Assembly (NCBI GenBank): GCA_038241115.1
Contig: JBBRGA010000035.1
Span: 1 to 24,606, forward strand
Length of the DNA stretch: 24,606 nucleotides
Source: JANYJJ01 sp038241115
GTDB lineage: Bacteria; Pseudomonadota; Gammaproteobacteria; Burkholderiales; Burkholderiaceae_C
Direction: 5' to 3'
In this document: piece after piece, positions 14,613 to 21,596 of the stretch
Numbering within the stretch: the stretch's first letter is position 1
Layout: each line of letters begins with the position of its first letter
Program-made: the position numbers and the translations under genes
Notes under the pieces: model-generated
What the model was told of the DNA's origin: nothing
The model's database searches: none
What the model saw: the letters and a program-made list of their open reading frames with translations, nothing else

Positions 14613-15701
14613 CTATTCCTTGGCGATGCGCGCCTTGGCCGACTTGCTCTCGGTCGCTTCTGCCACCGCTGCGCCCGGCACGGGTATCAGGCGGATGCCC
14701 ATGGCTTCGCGAACTTTGTTCTCGATCTCCACCGACAGCGCCGGGTTCTCGCGCAAAAACTCGCGCGAGTTGTCTTTGCCTTGGCCGATTTTTTCGCCGT
14801 TGTAGGCATACCAAGAGCCGCTTTTCTCCAGCACCTTGGCCTCCACACCCATATCGATAATTTCGCCCTCGCGGCTGATTCCTTCGCCGTACAAGATATC
14901 GAATTCGGCCGTTTTGAAAGGCGGCGCGACCTTGTTCTTCACGACCTTGACCTTGGTCTCGTTGCCGATGACCTCTTCGCCCTTTTTGATGCTGCCGATG
15001 CGACGAATGTCCAGGCGCACGGAGGCGTAGAACTTGAGCGCATTGCCACCTGTGGTGGTTTCGGGCGAACCAAACATCACGCCGATCTTCATGCGGATTT
15101 GATTGATGAAGATGACCATGGTGTTGGTCTTTTTGATGACGCCGGTGAGCTTGCGCAGAGCCTGGCTCATCAAGCGGGCTTGCAAGCCGGGCAGGCTGTC
15201 GCCCATTTCGCCTTCAATTTCAGCCTTCGGGGTGAGCGCTGCCACCGAGTCAATCACGATCAAGTCGACTGAGGCTGAACGCACCAGCGCGTCGACGATT
15301 TCCAGCGCCTGTTCGCCAGTGTCAGGCTGGCTGATGAGCAGCTCTTGCAGATTGACGCCCAACTTCTGCGCGTAGGCAGTGTCCAGCGCGTGCTCGGCAT
15401 CGATGAAGGCGCACGTGCCGCCGACTTTTTGCATCTCGGCAATTACTTGCAAGGTCAGTGTGGTTTTGCCGCTGGACTCGGGGCCGTAAATTTCGACCAC
15501 ACGGCCGCGCGGCAAGCCGCCCACGCCAAGCGCGGCGTCCAGGCCGAGCGAACCTGTGGAGACGACCTCGATGTCGTCTATCACTTCGCCTTCACCCAAG
15601 CGCATGATCGTGCCCTTGCCAAACTGTTTTTCAATTTGCGCCAGGGCGGCTTGCAGTGCTTTGGCTTTTTCTGTGTTCAGCGCTTTGACAGGTGCGTCCA
15701 T
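14613..15701 (-). CDS. recA: Recombinase RecA
   Basis: A 362-residue RecA, the ATP-dependent strand-exchange protein of homologous recombination and co-protease for LexA. It has Walker A GPESSGKT (73-80), LLISQPDTGEQALEI, Walker B LIVIDSVAAL, the L1 and L2 DNA-binding loops (EGEMGDSLPGLQARLMSQALRK in outline, and FGSPETTTGGNALKFYASVR in outline), and the C-terminal domain through MGIRLIPV. The C-terminal tail ends in Lys/Ala-rich residues rather than the acidic tail of E. coli RecA. The ATG at 15701 has GGAG upstream and matches the family start; the frame is open 35 codons further into the promoter. A LexA-type site and promoter lie just upstream. Confidence 0.99.
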   Translation of the reverse strand: MDAPVKALNTEKAKALQAALAQIEKQFGKGTIMRLGEGEVIDDIEVVSTGSLGLDAALGVGGLPRGRVVEIYGPESSGKTTLTLQVIAEMQKVGGTCAFIDAEHALDTAYAQKLGVNLQELLISQPDTGEQALEIVDALVRSASVDLIVIDSVAALTPKAEIEGEMGDSLPGLQARLMSQALRKLTGVIKKTNTMVIFINQIRMKIGVMFGSPETTTGGNALKFYASVRLDIRRIGSIKKGEEVIGNETKVKVVKNKVAPPFKTAEFDILYGEGISREGEIIDMGVEAKVLEKSGSWYAYNGEKIGQGKDNSREFLRENPALSVEIENKVREAMGIRLIPVPGAAVAEATESKSAKARIAKE

Positions 15702-15725
15702 GAGAATCTCCGGTGAAGTGGTCGC

Positions 15726-15753
15726 ATTATGGCAAAGGCTGGATGTTTGTACA
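15726..15753 (-). promoter_or_regulatory. Probable recA promoter
   Basis: Reading the minus strand, TGTACA (15748-15753) and CATAAT (15726-15731) are separated by 16 bases and match the sigma-70 -35 and -10 boxes at four and five of six positions. The -10 lies 24 bases upstream of the recA ATG, giving a short leader with the GGAG ribosome binding site. The -35 overlaps the LexA-type site, as expected for repression. Confidence 0.6.
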
Positions 15754-15754
15754 G
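15739..15754. promoter_or_regulatory. LexA-type SOS operator upstream of recA
   Basis: The site reads CTGG-N8-ACAG on the plus strand (CTGT-N8-CCAG on the minus), one mismatch from the CTGT-N8-ACAG consensus used by gamma- and betaproteobacterial LexA. It overlaps the proposed -35 of recA, 38 bases upstream of the recA start codon, and also lies 67 bases before the divergent response regulator gene. Confidence 0.75.
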
Positions 15755-15820
15755 TACTTTGTTTCGTCGCCGTTTGAAAAAATCCGCGCGCCTCAGCGCC
15801 AAGCACAGAGGAACATCGCC

Positions 15821-16495
15821 ATGCGTGTATTGATCGCCGAAGACGACCAGGTTTTGGCCGATGGACTGTTGCGATCGCTGCGCAACGGTGGTTATGCAGT
15901 CGATCAGGTCAGCAGCGGAACCGAGGCCGATGCGGCTTTGGCGTCGCATGAATTTGACCTGGTGATTTTGGATTTGGGCTTGCCCAAAATGCACGGCCTG
16001 GACGTGCTCAAACGCCTGCGCGCCCGCGGCTCCAGCGTTCCGGTTTTGATCTTGACTGCGGCCGACAGCGTCGAGCAACGCGTCAAAGGCTTGGATTTGG
16101 GCGCCGACGACTACATGGCCAAGCCGTTTTCGCTCCAGGAGTTAGAGGCCCGAGTGCGCGCCTTGACACGGCGCGGTTTGGGTTCCGCCTCGACCGTGAT
16201 CAAGCACGGCCCTCTCAGCTTCGATGCGACCGGCAGAGTGGCCTACATCAACGACCAAATGATCGAGCTGTCGGCGCGCGAAATCAGCTTGTTGGAAGTC
16301 CTGCTGCAGCGCTCGGGCCGTTTGGTCAGCAAAGACCAACTGGTGGAGCGGCTTTGCGAGTGGGGCGAGGAGGTGAGCAACAACGCCATCGAGGTCTACA
16401 TCCACCGCCTGCGTAAAAAAATCGAGCAAGGGCCGGTGCGCATCGCCACGGTGCGCGGTTTGGGCTACTGCCTTGAGAAGATTCAGTCCACTTGA
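15821..16495 (+). CDS. OmpR-family response regulator (TctD/QseB-like)
   Basis: A 224-residue two-component regulator. The receiver domain has the acidic pocket EDD (7-9), the phosphorylated Asp51 in LVILDLGLPKMHG, a conserved Thr in ILTAAD and Lys in DDYMAKPFS. The C-terminal winged-helix DNA-binding domain runs from about residue 127 and includes LSAREISLLEVLL, RSGRLVSKDQL and NAIEVYIHRLRKKI, ending in IATVRGLGYCL. The ATG at 15821 is preceded by AGAGGA at good spacing; an upstream open stretch is not protein-like and crosses the recA promoter. Its stop overlaps the kinase ATG (TGATG), so the pair is translated together. It is divergent from recA, with the LexA-type site between. The signal and target genes cannot be read. 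Confidence 0.95.
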   Translation: MRVLIAEDDQVLADGLLRSLRNGGYAVDQVSSGTEADAALASHEFDLVILDLGLPKMHGLDVLKRLRARGSSVPVLILTAADSVEQRVKGLDLGADDYMAKPFSLQELEARVRALTRRGLGSASTVIKHGPLSFDATGRVAYINDQMIELSAREISLLEVLLQRSGRLVSKDQLVERLCEWGEEVSNNAIEVYIHRLRKKIEQGPVRIATVRGLGYCLEKIQST

Positions 16496-18144
16496 TGCCT
16501 GCAGTGGCCGCCACACCGGCACCTTTGTCCATTTCTGAAGCCGCGCCGGCTGCCGGGCCACTTGATGGGCCAGCCACGGCGTCAACCGCTGTGGAGTTTG
16601 CGGCGACAGCGGCGGTGACAACCCCGATCACAGATGCGCAGCCGCGCGAACAGCGCTCGCTGTTCGGCGAAATTCTCGATTGGATGCTTGCACCACTGCT
16701 GCTGCTTTGGCCGATGAGCGTGATCTTGACGTGGCTGGTGGCGCAGGGCATTGCCAACAAACCCTTCGACCGCGAGCTGGGCGAGATGGTGCGGGTTCTG
16801 TCGAAGCAAGTTGCGGTGCAAACGGCGCGCGTTTCGAATAACCAGCCCGGCGAGCCGGTGGCTACTTTCGTTTTGCCCGCCGGCGCCTCAGAAATTTTGC
16901 ACACCGACGAGGCCGACACGATTTACTACCAGGTGCTGGGCCTGCGCGGCGAATACCTCAGCGGCGAGCGCGGCCTGCCGGTTCCCGCCGACGACGAGCG
17001 AGGCGCGCCCGGTGAAGTGCAGTTTCGCGACGATGTGGTGAACAACGACAACGTCCGCGTGGCCTATCTGTGGCTCGACACAGCCAGTCGTTCAAGCGGC
17101 GCGGCGCCGTTGATTCAAGTCGCCGAAACGCTGGGCAAGCGCTCGCGTTTGGTCAGCGAAATCATCAAGGGCGTGATCCTTCCGCAGTTTGTAATTTTGC
17201 CGCTGGCGGTGCTGCTGGTGTGGCTGGCCTTGGCACGCGGCATCGCGCCGCTGAACGAATTGCAGCGCCGCATACGAAGTCGCGACAGCAGCGACTTGAG
17301 CCCCATTGACGAGCGCGAAGCGCCCGAAGAGGTGTCGCCACTGGTGCGCGCCATCAACGACTTGCTGGCGCGCCTGGACCAGTCGATGAAGGTGCAAAAA
17401 CACTTTTTGGCCGACGCGGCGCACCAACTCAAAACGCCGTTGGCGGGGCTGCGCACGCAAGCCGAATTGGCGCAGCGCGAAATCGACTCGGGCACCAGCG
17501 ACAACCAAGCGGTGAAGCGCTCGTTGCAGCAAATTGCGCTGGCCAGCCAGCGCGCGGCGCACATGGTGAACCAGCTGCTGGCGATGGCTAGAGCTGAAGA
17601 CCCTCAGCACGCCGCCCACAAACAAGCGGTGAACTTGACTCGTCTGGCGCGCGAGGCGGTGCAAGACTTCGTGCCGCGCGCCTTGGAAAAACAAATCGAC
17701 TTGGGGCTGGAGGGCTCTGAGCTGGACCCACCGTTGCTGATCCAAGGCAACCCGACCTTGCTGCGCGAGCTGATTCGCAATTTGGTGGACAACGCGCTGC
17801 TCTACACGCCCAGCGGCGGCACGGTGACGGTGCGTGTCTTGGACGACCCTTTTGGACAGGTGGTGGTGCTGCAGGTCGAAGACTCCGGCCCCGGCATCGC
17901 GCTGCTGGAGCGCGAGCAAGTGTTCTTGCCGTTCTACCGCGTGCTTGGCACCAACGTGGACGGCTCGGGTTTGGGCTTGGCCATCGTGCGCGAGATTGCG
18001 CAGCAACATGGCGTGGAAGTCACCGTGGAGGACGCCGGTCTGAAACACAAGGTCACCGGTACAGATGCCCGCCACGCCGACTCCGGACCCGGGGCGCGTT
18101 TCACTTTGCGGTTCACCGTGACATCCCCCGCGCAAGCAGATTGA
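16495..18144 (+). CDS. Sensor histidine kinase (TctE/QseC-like)
   Basis: A 549-residue membrane histidine kinase, partner of the preceding regulator. It has a 55-residue Ala/Pro/Thr-rich cytoplasmic lead, TM1 (about 65-85), a periplasmic 2CSK_N-type sensor region (about 86-226), TM2 (about 227-247), a HAMP-like linker, the H-box FLADAAHQLKTPLAGLR with His310, the N-box LIRNLVDNALLYTP with Asn433, and nucleotide loops VEDSGPGI (461-468) and GSGLGLAIV (490-498). A short insert near the C-terminus (about 515-532) contains a second DSGPG. The ATG overlaps the regulator stop (TGATG at 16493-16497). The periplasmic region and overall plan are like TctE/QseC kinases that sense carboxylates or small molecules; ligand unknown. 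It is convergent with the peptidase gene, 23 bases away. Confidence 0.94.
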   Translation: MPAVAATPAPLSISEAAPAAGPLDGPATASTAVEFAATAAVTTPITDAQPREQRSLFGEILDWMLAPLLLLWPMSVILTWLVAQGIANKPFDRELGEMVRVLSKQVAVQTARVSNNQPGEPVATFVLPAGASEILHTDEADTIYYQVLGLRGEYLSGERGLPVPADDERGAPGEVQFRDDVVNNDNVRVAYLWLDTASRSSGAAPLIQVAETLGKRSRLVSEIIKGVILPQFVILPLAVLLVWLALARGIAPLNELQRRIRSRDSSDLSPIDEREAPEEVSPLVRAINDLLARLDQSMKVQKHFLADAAHQLKTPLAGLRTQAELAQREIDSGTSDNQAVKRSLQQIALASQRAAHMVNQLLAMARAEDPQHAAHKQAVNLTRLAREAVQDFVPRALEKQIDLGLEGSELDPPLLIQGNPTLLRELIRNLVDNALLYTPSGGTVTVRVLDDPFGQVVVLQVEDSGPGIALLEREQVFLPFYRVLGTNVDGSGLGLAIVREIAQQHGVEVTVEDAGLKHKVTGTDARHADSGPGARFTLRFTVTSPAQAD

Positions 18145-18167
18145 TTGACGGCACGGCCTGCCTGATT

Positions 18168-19883
18168 TCAGTCCAGGATCACTTCGGCACGGACCACACC
18201 GGCGCGATCGGCGCGCGCGCTCAAGGCCAAACGCGTGCCCTTCGGCGCACGCACCACCCACTCGGCCACGGCCCTGTCAGACGTGATATTTCTGTTTGGC
18301 AAAAAGCCTTGCAGCGACACCTTGGGCGCGTGACCGTCTAGGTGCGGGCCTTCAAAGCGCTGTTTGCCCGCGAGCAAACTGACGATCGACGATTCCGGCG
18401 GCATGTGAATCTCGAACATCACGCCGCGCACCGTTTTGCGCTGCACCGCGCGCTGCGTCACGGAGGCACTGAGGTAGCCGCTGTTGGCCACGGCCAACCG
18501 AATGCGCCAAGTGTCGGGTCCCAAAGCTTGCACCTCCGTGCGCAACAGCTCGAGCTTGGGCAGGCTCAGCGCGATCTGGTTCATCCAGGCCGGGAAGCGG
18601 GCTGCTTCGCGCTCGCGCAAATGCGGCGGCGGGTTGCGCCAGTAGTTCATCTTGTCCCAACCGCCAATCTCAACGGCACCGAGTTGCGGATGCTGAAACG
18701 GCTTCCAGTCGACGTGCGCGCGACCGCCGCAGTGATCGTCGCTCCACTTCAGCAACTTCAGGTCGTCTTCCACGGGATGGTCGCGGTACCAGTCGATCCA
18801 TTTGTAGTCGGTGATGCCGGCTTCCTTGTTGGGCGCCCACAGTTCGACCGTCCAAAACAGCGCGCCCAAGTGCTCATAAATCCAGTCCTGCGTGCCGGTG
18901 ATGATTTCTTTGGGGTGGTACTTGAACTCATGCCAAATGCTGATGGCCGGATAGCCGCTGGCGGCGGTGCCCAAAGCGCTGAAGCGTTTGAAGCTCCACA
19001 GGTCTTCGGGCGTCATGTCGTCGTCACTTTGCGAGCCCATGGGCCGCAGAATTACGCCGCTGTGCGTGTGGTAGCTGATGGCCGCGCCGATGTTGGGATG
19101 GTTGGTGATGAAGTCCACCATGGCGCGCACTTCGGGCTCGCTGGTGGGGTAAGCGCCAGCGCCGACTTGCTCAAACTCTTGACGCCAACCGGTGGGGAAG
19201 TTGCGGTTCAAGTCCAGGCCTTCGGCGTCGGGATTGACGCTGACGGTGAGACCGTTGTATTGCTGGATGCTGCCCTCGGGCATGAGGCGAAAGTATTCGC
19301 CGCCAAACTCGCCGGGCTCGCGCGGCACCATCAAGCGGGCATCGGCCGTGCTCTTTTTATAAGCGCCGTGCGGATCGGGAATGCGCATGAACAGCACGCG
19401 ACCGTCGCCGTTCACGTCTTCTATCGTCAAGCCTTCGACGGGCTCTTCCTCGAACGGATAGCGCCGCGTGCTCGAGCGAATGTGGCGCGGCTTGTCGGCC
19501 AGCGCCAGCTCGGCGCCGTCAGGGTTCAGTCGCGGGCAGATGTACACGACGCGGGTATCGAGCAATTGGGTGATTTGCGCGTCGACGCCGTACTGGCTCA
19601 CCAACTGATCGATGTAGTACAGGCAAGCCGTGCAGGCCGTCAGTTCGGCCGCGTGGATGTTGCCGTCGACCCAAAACGCGGGCTTGTCGACATCAGGCCC
19701 GGTGAGGGTGTTGGTGATGCTCAGCAGCCAAATGTCACGGCCCTCGAAGCTCTTGCCGATGCTGTGCAGCTTGACCAAATCGGGTCGGGCTTGGGCGTAA
19801 GCCTGTAACAGTTGCGTTTGTTCATGGTGTCGATAGAAGACGTCGAAACGCGGGGTGGGGAGCAGGGGAGGCAAGGAGGTCAT
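18168..19883 (-). CDS. M14 family zinc metallocarboxypeptidase
   Basis: A 571-residue protein whose first 360 or so residues form a peptidase M14 domain: GRDIWLLSITN, DGNIHAAELTA with zinc ligands His77 and Glu80, PRLNPDGAE, LDLNRNFP (223-230), SYHTHSGVILRP with the third zinc His (272 or 274), and TVELW with catalytic Glu347. The last 130 or so residues look like a beta-sandwich-type domain, about which I can say little. There is no signal peptide, so it appears to act in the cytoplasm, possibly on peptides or peptidoglycan-derived peptides. The ATG at 19883 begins MTSLPPLLPTPRFDVFYRHH; an upstream open stretch of 65 codons crosses the hairpin repeat at 19931-19990 and is not credible. The start has no strong ribosome binding site. 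It converges on the histidine kinase gene. Confidence 0.92.
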   Translation of the reverse strand: MTSLPPLLPTPRFDVFYRHHEQTQLLQAYAQARPDLVKLHSIGKSFEGRDIWLLSITNTLTGPDVDKPAFWVDGNIHAAELTACTACLYYIDQLVSQYGVDAQITQLLDTRVVYICPRLNPDGAELALADKPRHIRSSTRRYPFEEEPVEGLTIEDVNGDGRVLFMRIPDPHGAYKKSTADARLMVPREPGEFGGEYFRLMPEGSIQQYNGLTVSVNPDAEGLDLNRNFPTGWRQEFEQVGAGAYPTSEPEVRAMVDFITNHPNIGAAISYHTHSGVILRPMGSQSDDDMTPEDLWSFKRFSALGTAASGYPAISIWHEFKYHPKEIITGTQDWIYEHLGALFWTVELWAPNKEAGITDYKWIDWYRDHPVEDDLKLLKWSDDHCGGRAHVDWKPFQHPQLGAVEIGGWDKMNYWRNPPPHLREREAARFPAWMNQIALSLPKLELLRTEVQALGPDTWRIRLAVANSGYLSASVTQRAVQRKTVRGVMFEIHMPPESSIVSLLAGKQRFEGPHLDGHAPKVSLQGFLPNRNITSDRAVAEWVVRAPKGTRLALSARADRAGVVRAEVILD

Positions 19884-19930
19884 GCGTGAACCGTCAACTG
19901 GGGGTGAAGAAGCAATACGCTTCGTGTATC

Positions 19931-19990
19931 CCCGTTCGGACAGACCTGGCGAAGTCTTGTGCGGGACTTCGATACCTCGGTCCGAACGGG
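19931..19990. repeat. 60-nt imperfect palindromic extragenic element
   Basis: A symmetrical element with outer arms CCCGTTCGGA (19931-19940) and TCCGAACGGG (19981-19990), inner arms CGAAGTC (19950-19956) and GACTTCG (19965-19971), and loop TTGTGCGG, with a partly paired interval between. It resembles the palindromes with CCGTTCGGGCTGAGC-type arms and a CGAAG core that are scattered between genes in Burkholderiales, here diverged in the middle. It lies 48 bases upstream of the M14 peptidase ATG. Confidence 0.75.
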
Positions 19991-20079
19991 TATTGATGTT
20001 GTGTTTTCCGTCAAGCGAGAGGAAGCAGCGAAGTGTGTCAGCACTGGCTCGCTTCTCGTCACGCTTTCGGCCTGTCACA

Positions 20080-20097
20080 AACCCTGAGCGCAGGGTT
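20080..20097 (-). terminator. Hairpin after the geranylgeranyl-reductase-like gene, possible weak terminator
   Basis: AACCCTG, a four-base loop and CAGGGTT form a perfect seven-base stem starting 15 bases after that gene's stop codon. On the minus strand it is followed only by TGTGA, so there is no real T-run; it may instead be the edge of another extragenic repeat next to the 60-nt palindrome. Confidence 0.4.
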
Positions 20098-20111
20098 CAC
20101 GCGCGCCTGCC

Positions 20112-21377
20112 TTAGCTGCGCACAAACACCAAACGCGCCAAGCTTTTCAGGCTGACCAGACCTTTGGGAATGTGCGTTTCTTCCAGCACGCCGCTCATGC
20201 GCTGAATGCGCCCTGGGCTGCGCTTGGCGCTCCAGACCAGCAAGTCGATGAGCCAAGGGTAGGCGTTGACGGTGCTGGCTTTTTCGTACATTTCAAAGCG
20301 CGGTTTGAGGGCCCGTAAACCTGCCTCGTAAACAGCGCGGATGTCGGTGTCGTTGTGCTTTTTGGCTTTGCCGCCAATCAAGGCTTCGGCGGCCAAGATG
20401 CCGGTTTGCATGGCCTTGCCGATGCCTTCGCCGGTGAAGTCGTAGGTGCTGCCTGCAGCTTCGCCGGTGACCAGCAAGCCCGGGCGCGAATAAGTCGCGC
20501 CGTTCAACGAGCAGCGCAGCGGCGCGCCTTTCAGTTCGCCCGACCACTCGCCGGTGGCAATCAACTCGCGCGCTGGGGCGTGCACTTCGGTGAAGGCCTG
20601 AAACACTTCGCGCAGATTCACGTCGTGCATCACATGGCGCCCGTCGCGGCCCACTTTGTGGCTGTGCACCACACCCGCGCCGATGTTGAACACGTCGCCG
20701 GGGCAAGGAAAAATCCAACCGTAGCCGCCCTTCATGCGCGGGTGCCACACCACGTCGAGCTCGGTGATGCGGGCCTTCATAGACGGATTTTTCACATAGC
20801 CGCGCAGCGCAATGCCGCTGGGCGTGCGGCGGGTGCACATGTTGGCAGCTTGCGTGGCCTGCGTGGCAGCGCCGGTGGCCATGACGACCCACGGCGCGCG
20901 CAGTTCACGCGTCTCTTCACCGGCTTGCAAACGTGCGCCGACCACGGTTTTCACACCGGCAATGTCTTCTTCAATCGGCGCGGTGAATTTGACCGGCGCG
21001 AACATGCGCGCACCGGCCTGTGCAGCCGCGCGGCACAGCACCATGTCGAGCTCACGGCGCGGCAACACGGCCAGGCTGCCAGGCACCTTGATGTTGCCGC
21101 CGCGCGGGCCGGTGATGCCGACATGGGTGGCGTGTTGCGCCATGGCCATGACTTCATCGAGCACGCCCAATTTGCGCAGCGCATGGTGAGCGTCTGGGAT
21201 GAGTCCATCGCCGCAAATCTTGTCGCGCGGGAAGGCGTGGGTGTCGATCATGACCACGTCAAAACCCGACTGCGCCAAAGTGCGCGCCGCTGCGCTCCCC
21301 GCCGGCCCAGCGCCTATGACCAGCACGTCGCAGTGGGTCGGAAGCTCAGCAAGCGGGCGATTCAGGATGGGCGGCAT
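20112..21377 (-). CDS. Geranylgeranyl-reductase family FAD-dependent oxidoreductase
   Basis: A 421-residue flavoprotein. It has the N-terminal FAD-binding fingerprint CDVLVIGAGPAGSAAARTLAQ, the family motif FPRDKICGDGLIP, RRELDMVL, the GATG-type motif VVMATGAA and the second FAD motif LLVTGEAAGSTYDFTGEGIGKAM. GG-reductase-type enzymes reduce isoprenoid double bonds or hydroxylate aromatic compounds; the true substrate in Burkholderiales members is not established. I place the start at the ATG at 21377, just before the fingerprint. That ATG is preceded by CTTCCTCCT, which resembles the anti-Shine-Dalgarno sequence, and no ribosome binding site is seen; a TTG at 21503 would add 42 unconserved residues. 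It is separated from the upstream molybdenum hydroxylase pair by two hairpins, so it is probably transcribed alone. Confidence 0.86.
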   Translation of the reverse strand: MPPILNRPLAELPTHCDVLVIGAGPAGSAAARTLAQSGFDVVMIDTHAFPRDKICGDGLIPDAHHALRKLGVLDEVMAMAQHATHVGITGPRGGNIKVPGSLAVLPRRELDMVLCRAAAQAGARMFAPVKFTAPIEEDIAGVKTVVGARLQAGEETRELRAPWVVMATGAATQATQAANMCTRRTPSGIALRGYVKNPSMKARITELDVVWHPRMKGGYGWIFPCPGDVFNIGAGVVHSHKVGRDGRHVMHDVNLREVFQAFTEVHAPARELIATGEWSGELKGAPLRCSLNGATYSRPGLLVTGEAAGSTYDFTGEGIGKAMQTGILAAEALIGGKAKKHNDTDIRAVYEAGLRALKPRFEMYEKASTVNAYPWLIDLLVWSAKRSPGRIQRMSGVLEETHIPKGLVSLKSLARLVFVRS

Positions 21378-21522
21378 AGGAGGAAGGCAGCGTTCAGCAA
21401 AGCGGCAAAGGATACCTGTGGCCAGGCGCGCTCCCCATGGATGGATGAGGTTCAAAAAAGCGGGACGCCTGGCGCGCGCACAGGCTGTGCGTGGAGTTTT
21501 CAAGTCTTCTCGAAGAACATGA

Positions 21523-21556
21523 AAAAGCGGGTTCAGCTTTCGCCGAACCCGCTTTT
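21523..21556 (-). terminator. Strong intrinsic terminator after the molybdenum hydroxylase genes
   Basis: AAAAGCGGGTTC (21523-21534) and GAACCCGCTTTT (21545-21556) pair perfectly over 12 bases around a ten-base loop. On the minus strand the stem is followed by a run of five T, making this a good terminator for the transcript ending at 21597. Confidence 0.9.
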
Positions 21557-21561
21557 GCGGT

Positions 21562-21581
21562 CCGCTTGAAAACTCAAGCGG
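21562..21581 (-). repeat. Second hairpin directly before the terminator
   Basis: CCGCTTGA, an AAAC loop and TCAAGCGG form a perfect eight-base stem 15 bases beyond the large subunit stop codon. It has no T-run of its own, so it may protect the transcript 3' end or help the adjacent terminator. Confidence 0.7.
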
Positions 21582-21596
21582 TGCTGGTCAACTCGC

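Noticed and set aside
18342..19808. Long open frame (488 codons) on the plus strand, antisense to the M14 peptidase gene
   Set aside because: High GC and codon bias of the real gene keep the opposite frame open; the translation shows no domain motifs, while the minus-strand frame has a full M14 active site.
20355..21569. 404-codon open frame on the plus strand, antisense to the flavoprotein gene
   Set aside because: It runs through the terminator hairpin at its far end and has no recognisable motif; the minus strand has two clear FAD motifs.
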